Part shown: positions 44,763 through 56,700 of the stretch, one piece after another
Layout of the letters: the number at the start of each line of letters is the position of its first letter
Position numbering within the stretch: position 1 is the first letter of the stretch
Source of the DNA: Rhododendron vialii
Taxonomy: Eukaryota; Streptophyta; Magnoliopsida; Ericales; Ericaceae
Length of the DNA: 64,000 bases
Reading direction: 5' to 3'
NCBI RefSeq assembly: GCF_030253575.1
Contig: NC_080568.1
Coordinates: forward strand, 79,501 to 143,500
The notes under the pieces: generated by a model
What the model saw: only the letters and a program-made list of their open reading frames with translations
Databases searched by the model: none
Told to the model about the DNA's origin: nothing
Translations under genes and position numbers: made by a program

Positions 44763-47700
44763 ATGGGCGGAGAGATGAAGAAGAGAGGGGGAGGTGAATT
44801 AAACGATTGGATGAACAGTTTACGACGGAAGCTTCCGGTGCTAAAGTCGAAGGAATTGGGGAACTTGGGACCCGGCTTTGGCGTCGGCGCCGGTTGTGGT
44901 ATCGGCTTCGGTATCGGCTTCATGGGAGGTATTTACAATTTTACATCCACCCATCCATACATATACATACATACGATAATATATCCCCTTCATTCATCGT
45001 TTCGAACACAGAGCGTCTACAGTACAAGTCCAATTGGGGTTGTAGAGGAAGAATTTCGATCCCTAAAGTGTGTGGGTTACCGATAACTAGTGGTTTCTCA
45101 AAACTTTCGTCCCAACTTATCAAAGTCGTCTTTTTTTTTTTTTTTCCCGGTAAATTTATATTAAAAGTCATCTTGTACGATCTAAAAGTGAAGTTACTGG
45201 TTCTTGCACAAAATAATTTTGAGGCATCAAAATGCAATTATTCAAACATACAGCACCAGCGTTCGAACATGGGAGATTCTACTTTGAAAACCATTTTAAT
45301 TCCTGGAAGAATCAAAGCAAAATGAAAAGATCTTTCTTTTAATATATCTAGAAATCCATTAGCAAGGTTATCGGTCCCCATGACCAAGCCAAACCAAATT
45401 AAGCTTCGTCTCCCAATCAATTGGGGTAATTTATTCTGACAAGGGCTGTATAATCTACCAAGTTATTAAATTCGTATTAATATTCTTTGGTACTACAACG
45501 TCCCACATAAGTTTAGGCCTTTCCCTCCCCGGGCTCCCCTACATTGATATTAACAGTAATCTTATCATTTTTCTTAACCGTTACATCTACTGGTGTCAAT
45601 TGTATATGTCCAAACCTCTCCCAACTTATTTTCATTTGGTGCTTACCCAAACCAATTTACGAACGTTTTCATGAATAAACCTATCGCTTTTAGTGTTTCC
45701 ACGCTTCTTCCTGAGCATCCTCATTGCAGCTTTTATGTGTTGTCTCTTAGCTGCCCAACATTCTGTCACGTCTTGTTATGCTGGGCTGCTGGCCTTGTAG
45801 AGATTATTTGCGATTTTCTTTTCAATTTTCTCTCAACTTTTGCACTTGATTTAGAGACCCAAGTGTGTAGTCCAAAACAAACTAGCTAATTCCAAGATTA
45901 AAAGTAATCCAGCTTAAAAGACCTAGATAAAACCAGTCTATATGGATATGTAGAGTTCTACCTTAGTAATCCAGCTTAATGAATATGTAGACTTCTACCT
46001 TTCTGCAAGAAGTCTGAAGCTTGGCGAAGCTTTAGACAGAGTTACCACTTTGAGTCTTCAATCAGAAACTACTCATAGACTCGGCTAAGGTATTAAATAA
46101 TGTTACCCACTCTTTCAGGTGAAAATTGCTAATGACTAACATGTAACTTCTCATGTCCCAGAGAGGAAACTAACAATTTTCCTAAGAGAAGGAACATTAT
46201 ATCTGCTGTTATGTAAAAGAAAAGGTTAGTACAACAATAATCTGCGAAGGCCATGCAGTGATGGTCGATTGGGCGTAGTTTCAATAGGGCCAAGAATTTG
46301 AGGGTTTTATGGCCCATAGATAACCAATTTGTTTTGGTACAAGATAGTGCTTGTAATCTATGAGGGAGCAATTCCACTGCCCACTAGTGGACGACCCACT
46401 TAAATGTGGCGCAAAGTCCCGTATAGAATGGCCCAACAAAAGTTGATAGCAACACCTTGGAGGTTTCGAACCTAAGACCTTGGAGGGAGAAACCCCTATG
46501 AGGATCTTGACCTTCAAGCTAACTCCTTGGGTAAGCCCTGCACAGAACTGGAAATGTAAGCAGCCGTGTAGATATCATTGATCATGAAAATACTAATCAA
46601 AATAATAGAAATAGCATCCATTGGCTGACCCTCAACCTAGGACAGGTTCTAGCTTTCCAAATCTCCCAACAAATAGTAGACGTGATAATTTGGACCGGAA
46701 GACTATTCTTGATTGAAGAAAACTAGGGGAAGCCAATAAGAAAAGGGGGAATTGTGTTTCAGTGGGAGTTGGGGCAAACAATTGCACATACATGGAGAGG
46801 TTTGCATGTAATTGCACCTCACATGGTAAGGAAAAAAGTAATTGCATATACACGGCGATACCAGATTTTTCAAATGGGACGGAAGAAAAGTAAAAAGGGG
46901 ATAAAAGGATAAACACTCACCGCCCAAGTTAGGAAATCAACGGGATACAGATTGACACCATCTGAGGATTTAACGAGGGATAAAGGACGTAGGGATCGTT
47001 CACCACTCAAAGGAATCCACGTAAGAGATACAAAAACGATGAACAAGAAGATAATTCTTCTCACAAGCCAAAGGCTATATTTTACTTAAACACACTCTCT
47101 AATGATTTCATTCATAGGAAAGGATATAAATAGGACTTGTTGGAAAATCCCTCCAACATAAGAAAAATAAACTTAGATTTTCAAAGCTAGAAATAAATGA
47201 AAACAAAGACTTGGACTTCAAAAAACTAGATAGACTCTTTGAATGACTCAATGACTCTTCGAACGACCAAAAAGACACTAAAAACTGTGTGGATAGATAC
47301 TTAGACTAGAAAATAAAAGACAAGATAAATAGAACTCCTTGATTCTTGTAGCGCCATTGTTTTTCTGCATCATTCTCCCCTGGTTGGAAAAGATTCGCCC
47401 TCGAATCTTCGGCCCTAACTTCAAAATTTCCTCTCTTCTTCCTTGTATAGACTTTCTCTTTAATCAACAAAAATCTCTCTCGTTTCATTTTCTCAACTTT
47501 TGGAAATAATTTAATAGGTTCCCCATTCACCTTTAACTCTTACATATTCTTGCGACCATGATAATAAACATTGCGATCCCATTGCCAGGGTCGCCCCAAT
47601 AAAACATGACATGAGTCCATTTGCATCACATCACATCACATCGCACCAAATCTTGTTCTCATATTGGTGCCCAATTGAGAATTCAACTAAACATCGCATA

Positions 47701-50700
47701 GTCACCAATGTTTTGGCCTTATGATTCACCCAACGCACATGCTAAGGTCTAGCAAGATCTTCAGTTGAGAGATTCAAAAAAGAAACCAGATTTTTGGACA
47801 CATAATTACCTGCACTTCCCGAGTCCATGACAAAGCTACATTGAGATCCTCGAATGACTCCGTAAGTCTCAAAAATTCCGGTATGCTGTTTTAGGACCGA
47901 TTCATTGAACCAATTCTAATCATCAACCTTCCGTTTATTTGAGTTCATAGTTGGGCTTGATGGGTGAAGTTGGGGGGCTTTGCGAGCAGTTAGCAATTTC
48001 AGTTCTTCCAATTCAACATCATCTTTTGGATATTCATCATAGATAGGAGGTTTAAAACACTCAACTATTGTCATCATGTCATTCTTGCCACATCCTTCAT
48101 CATCCCAAACATTGCCAATATCTTCTTTTGTAACCATGACATGCCGAATCGGAAGACATTTAGCATTGAAATTAGGAATGCATACCTCTTTCTCAAAGAT
48201 CCCTCGTGATTCTTTATCAAAAAATGGCTCGGATTCGTCTTCCATTAAATTCAACTCTGCCTTCTTTTCAGGACACTCACCTACCATCATTACAGTTGTT
48301 CTCGAACTAGTGTATTGATGTCCTTTGATAATTAAGAATCCCTCTTCAGAGTATTCATCATAGATTGGCGGCTTACTCCAATAGTCCAATCCACAATTAG
48401 ATCTGGAATAATTTTTGAAGTAAAGGGCCATTCAATAGTAGCATCGTCCACCTTGAAACTATTCTTATCCTCCCCACGATGTAGATTTTGAAATGATTGT
48501 TGTTGTTCTTGTTGCTGATGTTGAAACACTCCAGCCATGACAATCCAAGAGCTCTAATACCAAACTGATACCGGATTTTTCAAATGGGGCGGAAGAAAAG
48601 TAAAAAGGGGATAAAAGGATAAATGCTCACCACCCAAGTCACGAAATCAACGGGATACAGATTGACACCACCCGAGGATTTAACGAGGGATACAGAGCGT
48701 AGGGATTGCTCACCACTCAAAGGAATCCACCTAAGAGATACAGAAACGATGAACAAGAAGATAATTCTTCTCACAAGCCAAAGGCTATATTTTACTTAAA
48801 CACACTCTCTAATGATTTCATTTATAGGAAGGGATTTAAATAGGACTTGTTGGAACATCCCTCCAACATAGGAAAAATAAACTTAGATTTTCAAAGCTAG
48901 AAATAAATGAAAACAAAGACTTTGACTTCAAAAAACTAGATAGACTCTTTGAACGACTCAATGACTCTTCGAACGACCAAAAAGACACTAAAAACTGTGG
49001 ATAGATACTTAGACTAGGAACTAAAAGAGAAGATAAAAAGAACTCCTCGATTCTTGTGGCGCCATTATTTTTTTGCATCACACGGCACTCCTAATTTCAT
49101 GGACAGAAATACCCCTTCTGCTTAGTTGATGAAACTATGCTGCACTTTTTATACATATACCGTGCTCCTTATTTCGCCAAAGTAGCACCTTAATGAAAAC
49201 GATTAGGTTTGCCTACGTGTAGTCTTCTCAAACTTTTTTTGTTTTTGAAAACAATCTCTTGCTTCTTTCATGAAACTTTGCTGCACTTTGTGTGGATATA
49301 CCTTGCTCCCTATATTGCCAAAGTAGAACCTGAATAAAAACGATTGGGTTTGGTCTCAAACTTTTTCTCCTTTTACAAATTTATACTGCTCCTTGTATAA
49401 TATACATTGCTCATTGTTTTGCCCAAGTAGCACCTTTTTTTTGGGAACTAACCCCTGCACCTTTACTTAAAACTTTTTGCACCTACGAAATCAAAGTTGC
49501 ACCTGAATATGTTTGACCAGGTTATATTGTATTGTCAAATCCAACTTTTTTGTTTTTTGGAAACTTATCCTTTCACACTTCATCAAGTTTTATTGCACCT
49601 TGAGTGAAAATTATTTGCTCCCTATCAAACCAACGCAGCACCTATCAATCTAGGGATATACTTGTGCACGTAAATTATGAGTACCATGTTTGTGCAATTA
49701 CTTTTTCTCGTCCCACGAGTTGATGATTTTGAAAACCTTCACCATGAGGGCTCAATTGTTTGCCCCTAAGTCCACTGAAAGTGAAACACAATTTCCTATA
49801 AGAAAACTGATTTCATCTGGCCATTTCTTTGTGTGAAGAATCCTCTATAGTTATGCTCATGCTTTGTTTAGTTTGGTTCAGTTGAATATTAAGGATCTTG
49901 TTTCTTGCTATTGAAGTTGAACGGGGTCATTTCAATTCCATTGGTTCTCTATCTGCGTGTTCACGTGCTGGCACGTGGCGCGCATGTGTCTCATTCTTTA
50001 GCTTGGGTGAGTGAGATACATGTAATCTAGAATGGGTAACCATGGCCGGCATTCGGATAATTTCTTGATTCGTTTTTGAGTATTCTATACTCCAGCCTTT
50101 GACTTGATGCTCTAGCTTAATTTTCTACTTCGCCTTAGTTTCTAAAATATGGTTTGCTATAGGTTTTGGTCCTGGGTTACCCGGATTGCAGCTTGTTATT
50201 GGACCCGGAGTTGGATGTGGGGTTGGTTTTGGATTTGGTTATGGCTATGGCATGGGCAGGGGCAGGGGTATTGCTTATCAAGGAAATCTTCAGGGACGTC
50301 TTCCTTCTGAGTAAGTTAATCCATTGATTGTGCTATGCTTGGTTGTTTTATCTACTCCGCTAAGTGGCATGCTTGGTTGTTTCATAAGCATTGAATATAA
50401 TCCACACCATCTTGAAACCCCTCCAGGAATAAAAGAGAGGAGAGAGAACATAAAACTGAGTTGTGAATAATACAACTCTTCAATTCTCTCTTTAGTAAAT
50501 CAGAATTAGGTTGGATCACGGGGCCAAGAAGATTGAATTGCAGGGATCATTTTGTAATTCTGGAAATGAGATTTGGAAGAAGATAATATGTTTTGTTAGA
50601 ATAGTTGGTCTTTGTCCCACATCGGATAGTTGAAGTTATGTAACAAGTCACTAAGTAATATAAATAAAAGCTCTCTCTTGTGTTAGGGTTAATTCCACAC

Positions 50701-53700
50701 CCTATACACTTTTCTTATTCTCTCTCATTCCAAACAACATGGTATCAAAGCCTAACCCTAATCCACCCTAGATTATATGCGTCTAAACCCACCCACCAGC
50801 CTTAAACCCTAATCTACCGACCCTAAACCCAGACCTCCCAACACTCCTATCCCTAATCTACTGACGTCATCACCCCACCAACTATAAACCCAGCCCCCGA
50901 CACTCTTCTTTCTGCACCCAGCAAACCTGCTCAGCACCCAGCGACCGGCGACCATTGCCGACCGTCGCCCAGCCTCCGGCGACCCTCCTCACTGCTGATT
51001 CTGGGTTTTGTTGTTGATAGATCTCTGATTTTGGTGTCCTCTGAGCAATTCTGCTCTTGTCTAGTCTGACTTCTACTCCATGTTGATGTAAGTTGGGCAT
51101 TTCAGCATTTGTTTGTCTCGTTTATCTGGGTTGGACAGTGTTTGGTTTATCTATCGTAGTTATTGGTGGTTTTATTTCATTTATGGAGTTGGTATACTTG
51201 ATTATTATGTCCAACCTAGTTACAGTCAGTTGGGTATTCACAGTTGCGGTGCAATAAGCTGTGGTTGGTCGATGCATGATTACTCCGTGGTTCATTATTG
51301 GTTGGTAATTAGTTGTTCTGGTTGGTCTTTCGTGGTTGAGGCTTGGTCGTTCTTTATTTTTGTTGCCTCTATTTTGTACGGTACAATGTCTGCAGAGGAG
51401 ACTAAGTCTGCTTCTTCTTCCGCTATTACTGGTAGTTCTAATCGTTCTTCTCGGTTTTGGGAAAGGTTGTCAATTACCTCTACACTTTTGAATGGCAAAA
51501 ATTATGTTGTTTGGGCTAAAGCAGTTGAGGTCTATTATCTGGGTGAGACATTGTATCATTTTTTGACAGATGACCCTCCTTCAGCGACTGCTGCCACATA
51601 TGGGGCGTGGGTGTCCGAGGATGCCCGGATTCGATCTGAGTTATGGAATAGCATGGAAGACCATATTTCTAGTACAATGGTCTTCTTACCTACAGCCAAA
51701 CAAGTATGGAAACAGGCTCAGGAGCTGTATTCTGGTGTTAACAATCTCTGTCGCACATATGATCTTCATCGGTCCTTCTTTTCTATATCATAGGGTGATT
51801 TATCCTTGGAGTCTTATTATGTCAAGTTTTGTGGTATCTGTGAGGAGATCAATATCTATGAGCCTATTTCTACTGATGTTCAGGTTATGCGGCGCCAGCG
51901 CGAGCGTATACAGGTGACTCGATTCATATCTGGTGTATCACCGACTACTTATGGTCCTGTCAGTAATCAGCTTTTGGAGTCTCGAGATTTACCTTCTCTC
52001 AGCGAGGTTTTTAGTTGACTACATCAGTTTTCTGTATCTGTGCTTGTGCCACCTCCTGATCGTTCAGCATTAGCTTCCGCTGTATTTGGTGGTTCTGGCC
52101 CTTCTTTCAGTCGTGGCCGTGATTCTGGGTTCAGTGGTCGTGGTCATGATTCTGGAGAAAGTGGTCGTGGTTTTGTTGGTCATGACTCTAGTTTTGGTAC
52201 TCGTGGAGGTCGCATATCGGGGGGGTGGCCGTGGTCGCGGCCGAGATTCCAGGTTTTGTACTCATTGTTGGGGAACCAATTATACGGTGGAGTTCTGTTA
52301 TGATCTTCATGGTTTCCCTCAGGCTCATCAGGTTGCTATCTCTCAGGATGCTGGACAGCTTACTCATTCTTCTGCCGACAATGTGGTGACTATCTCTGTC
52401 GAGGAGTACTAGCGCCTTATGCCATTTCAGTCTTTAGCTGCGGGTTCTTCCTCCACTGCTACGCTTGCTTAGAAAGGTCCATCCGTTGCTTGTGTTGCAT
52501 CTTCCTCCACTTTTACTCCTTGGGTTATTAATTCTGGTGCCTCTGATCATATGACTGGCACTTCTACTCTGTTTTCTCGTCGTCAGTCTGTTGGTAAACC
52601 ATCTCATGTTACCTTAGCAGATGGTTCTACCACAGAACATACCGGTTTAGGTTCTGTTCCTGTCACTTCATCTCTTATTTTGGACTCTGTGTTACATGTT
52701 CCTAGTTTTCTATTTAATCTTATGTCGGTTAGTAAACTTACAAAGTCCTTAAACTGTTCTGTCACATTTCTTCCTCATGGTTGTGTGTTTCAGGATCTGA
52801 AGACGGGGAGGAAGATTGGTGGGGGTACTGAACGTGGCGGCCTATATTACTTTGCCAATGACATCTATCCTACGTCTGCTGCCCTTCGGTCATCAGTATC
52901 ACCATATCAACAACATTGTCGTCTGGGTTATCATTCTCTTTCAAATTTGAAGCGTGTAGTTCCATCATGTAGCAATATTAAAGATTTGCAATGTGAGGTC
53001 TATGAGTTTAGTAAACACCATCGAGTGTCCTTTTATCCTAGGATTGAACGTCGTGTGTCGCGTCCTTTTCAGTTAGTACATTCGGATATTTGGGGTCCTA
53101 TTCATGTTCCCACTATCGCTGATTTTCAGTATTATGTTATTTTTGTAGACGATTTCTCTCGTGTTACATATCTTTATCTTATGAAAACAAGATCAAAATT
53201 GTCTTATGTTTTTAAGTCATTTTATACCGAAATAAAGACTCAGTTTGATACTTGCATTCGTATACTTCGTTCAGATAATACACGTGAATATTTTCATAAT
53301 GCCCTCTCGCTTTTTTGATGATCACGGAATACTTCACCGGTCTTCTTGCGCTCGGACCCCACAACAAAATGGGGTTGCTGGACGTAAGATCAGACACATA
53401 TCTAAGGTTATGCGTGCCATGTTAATACAGATGCAAGTTCCTAAATCTTATTGGAGTGATGTTGTTCTTACAGCATGTTATTTGATTAACCGTATGCCCT
53501 CCACTGTTCTTTGTGGTCAGATACCTCACACAATTTTATTTCCTGATCGTCCTCTCCACTCATTACGCCCTTGGGTATTTGAGTGCACATGTTATGTTCA
53601 TGCACTTGATCCTGACCGGGACAAACTTGACCCCCGGTCCATCCGGTGTGTCTTTCTTGGTTATTCACGCACTCAAAAAGGGTACAAGTGTTACTCATCC

Positions 53701-56700
53701 TGTCTTCGTTGTCACTTTGTGTGTGCTGATGTCACATTTAATGAGTCATTGTCTTTCTTCTCGGGTACACCGAGTCTGAGTATGTCCTTTCTGAATCTGA
53801 GTATGTTATTCCTATAGATGTTCCTCCTATTCTTGTGTCACCCATGCAGGTATATATTCGTCGGCGACATGTATTAGCAGCCCCACCGGTGCCTACCCAT
53901 GCGCCTCCTTCGTCCCAAGATCTGGTTCCTCCATCACCACCACCATCACCTCCTATCGCCCTTCGCAAAGATATTCGGTCTTGCACATCTCATTCTATTG
54001 CTCGGTTTGTTTCCTATGATCATCTATCTCCATCTCTTCGTGCTTTTACTACTTCGGTTTCTTCCATTTCTGTTCTTAACAATGTTTAAGAGGCCTTATC
54101 TGTTTTTGAGTGGCTGACAGCTATGGAGGTTGAGATGTCTGCTCTTCATGACAATGTCACTTGGGTGTTGGTTCCTCTTCCGCCAAGGAAGTCTACGGTT
54201 GGATGTCGATGGGTATTTACAATCAAGTATAATCCAGATGGCACCGTTGAACGGTACAAGGCCCGTCTTGTGGCCAAAGGCTATACTCAAACATATGGAG
54301 TTGATTGTGCGGAGACTCTCTCCGGTTGCCAAAATTGCCTCTGTTCGAGTTCTTATTTCTATGGTTGCCAATCTTGGTTGGCCCTTATTTCAGTTGGATG
54401 TCAAGAATGCGTTTCTACACGGTGATCTACTCGAAGAGGTGTATATGGAGCAACCTCCTGGGTTTGTTGCTCAGGGGGAGCGTTCTCATGTGTGTCGCCT
54501 TCGCAAAACTCTTTATGGTCTTAAGCAGTCACCTCGAGCTTGGTTTGGTAGGTTTAGTGATGCTGTGTTGCAGTTTGGTATGCGTCGCTCTCATTCTGAT
54601 CATTCTGTCTTTTCCATTCAGTCCGATCGGGGAAAAGTAATGTTGATTGTGTATGTGGATGATATCATTATTACTGGGGATGATCAGAAAGGTATTGATG
54701 AGCTAAAACACTTTCTACGTCAGTTGCACACCAAAGATTTGGGTAAGCTGCGATATTTCTTGGGTCTTGAGGTAGCAAGATCTAAGGAGGGGATTAGTCT
54801 ATTCCAAAGAAAGTATACGCTAGATATTCTAGAGGAGACTGGTTTATTGGGAGCAAAACCTGTGGAGACTCCTATGGATCCAAACGTCAAACTGTGTGTC
54901 GATCAGGGGGAGATATTTCCCCATCCAGACCGTTATCGTCGCTTAGTTGGCAAATTAAATTATCTTACCAATACACGGCCTGATATCTCATTTGCTGTTA
55001 GTATGATAAGTCGGTTCATGTCAGCCCTTCGTCTTCCCCATTGGGAAGCTTATTTTCGTGTTGTGAAGTATCTCAAGGCTAATCCTGGACGTGGTCTATT
55101 TTATCGTTCAAATGGTCATTTGCGCGTTGAGGCCTTTATCGATGCTGATTGGGCAGGATCACCATCTAATAGGCGGTCAACAACTGGATACTGTACTTTT
55201 GTTGGTGGAAACCTAGTCACCTGGAAGAGCAAGAAACAGACTGTTGTTGCTTGATCCAGTGCTGAAGCAGAATATCGTGCCATGGCTCATACTACGTGCG
55301 AGATTGTATGGTTGAGAGCTTTGCTCGAGGAGTTGGGGTTTGGCATACAGTTACCTATTCCTATGTATTGTGATAATCAAGCAGCAATACATATCGCTTC
55401 GAATCCGGTATTTCATGAGAGAACCAAACATATCGAAGTAAATTGTCATATTGTTCGGGAAAAAATAGATAGTGGTGTGTTGGCTACCCCTTTTGTGTCT
55501 ACAGGAGCTCAGTTGGCAGATATCTTCACCAAACCGTTATTTAAACCACGTTTAGAGTTATTATGTAACAAGCTGGGGTTCTGTAATATTTATTCTCCAG
55601 CTTGAGGGGGAGTGTTAGAATAGTTGGTCTTTGTCCCACATCGGATAGTTGGAGTTATGTAACAAGTCACTAAGTAATATAAATAAAAGCTCTCTCTTGT
55701 ATTAGGGTTAATTCCACACCCTATACACTTTTCTTATTCTCTCTCATTCCAAACAACATGTTTCATGAACTCAGGTACGAGTGTCAGAGTGTGGGTATGT
55801 GTGGAAGTGTCGGAGCCATTTGTTAAGTCCTGTCCCCAACACAGCCCAAGGTACTTATTAATGTTGGAGAATTTATTTGGTTTAACAATTGGACATCCAG
55901 TATAAAGTAATTTTTTTATTTGTCTAGTTAAACATGTGAAAGCACTGTTCTAGGAAAATCATTGCCCTTTTTCTTGTTGGATGTCGAGCCAAAATTCCAC
56001 TGCCGCTGCATTTTAGTGTATTCTTTCTTAACATTGCCCTCCTGAAGGAACTTCTGCAGAAGAGCGGTCGGAAAAATGTTCTGCATTTGTTTTTTTTAAT
56101 TAAATTGTTTGGAATCGTTTTTGATCTCTAGATTTTTTATGTTCTGAAGAAAGTTTACAGGTTCCGGAATGCAGTTTCCAAAATGTAAACTGCTAGGATA
56201 GTATTGTTGTTTGGTAACACGGCTGTCACTTAATGAAGAAATACATCCTTGAATTTCATGATTTGGACACAAGGCTCGGTTTGGTAAAATCCAAAGGACA
56301 TGCTAGGTAATCTAGTGGATGCATCATGTGTGTTCTTTAAATGTTAGGCAGGAACCCTAGTTCAATCAGAATTCAATCCAGGGTTTTGAAAACAAACTAT
56401 AGTTGCATTGCCAACAAACACTGCCAGAAATTTAGCAAAGTTGAATATGCCTGAAAATATCACTGTACTGTTAAACAAAGCTTAGGAGTTAAGATGCATA
56501 CAATTTTTAGATTCTGAGTTTTAGTTTTTTTCTGTTCAGTCTAGAACCAATTTAAAGCACAATAGATTTGCAGTGACAGGTTTATTGAGTTAAGCTAAAT
56601 TGCAAATTATGTAGGTAGGGCTTAGAAGAAGAGGGGAGGAAGGAGAAGAAGAGATTACACAAAATAGGTTAGGAACTTAATCAGCCTGTGGACCGCCACA

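Noticed and set aside
45593..45889. 98-aa plus-strand ORF in intron 1 of the glycine-rich gene
   Set aside because: No domain, atypical composition, and no splice or promoter signals; treated as chance in AT-rich intron.
46870..47064. Signal-peptide-like ORF MRRIIFLFIVFVSLTWIPL, with a twin at 48580-48774
   Set aside because: Both copies lie in the two LTRs of the deleted Gypsy element; the hydrophobic run is AT-rich LTR sequence.
51113..51385. N-terminal extension of the Copia gag frame upstream of ATG 51386
   Set aside because: The upstream part encodes Trp/Ser/Tyr-rich sequence unlike gag; the typical gag N terminus starts at MSAEE.
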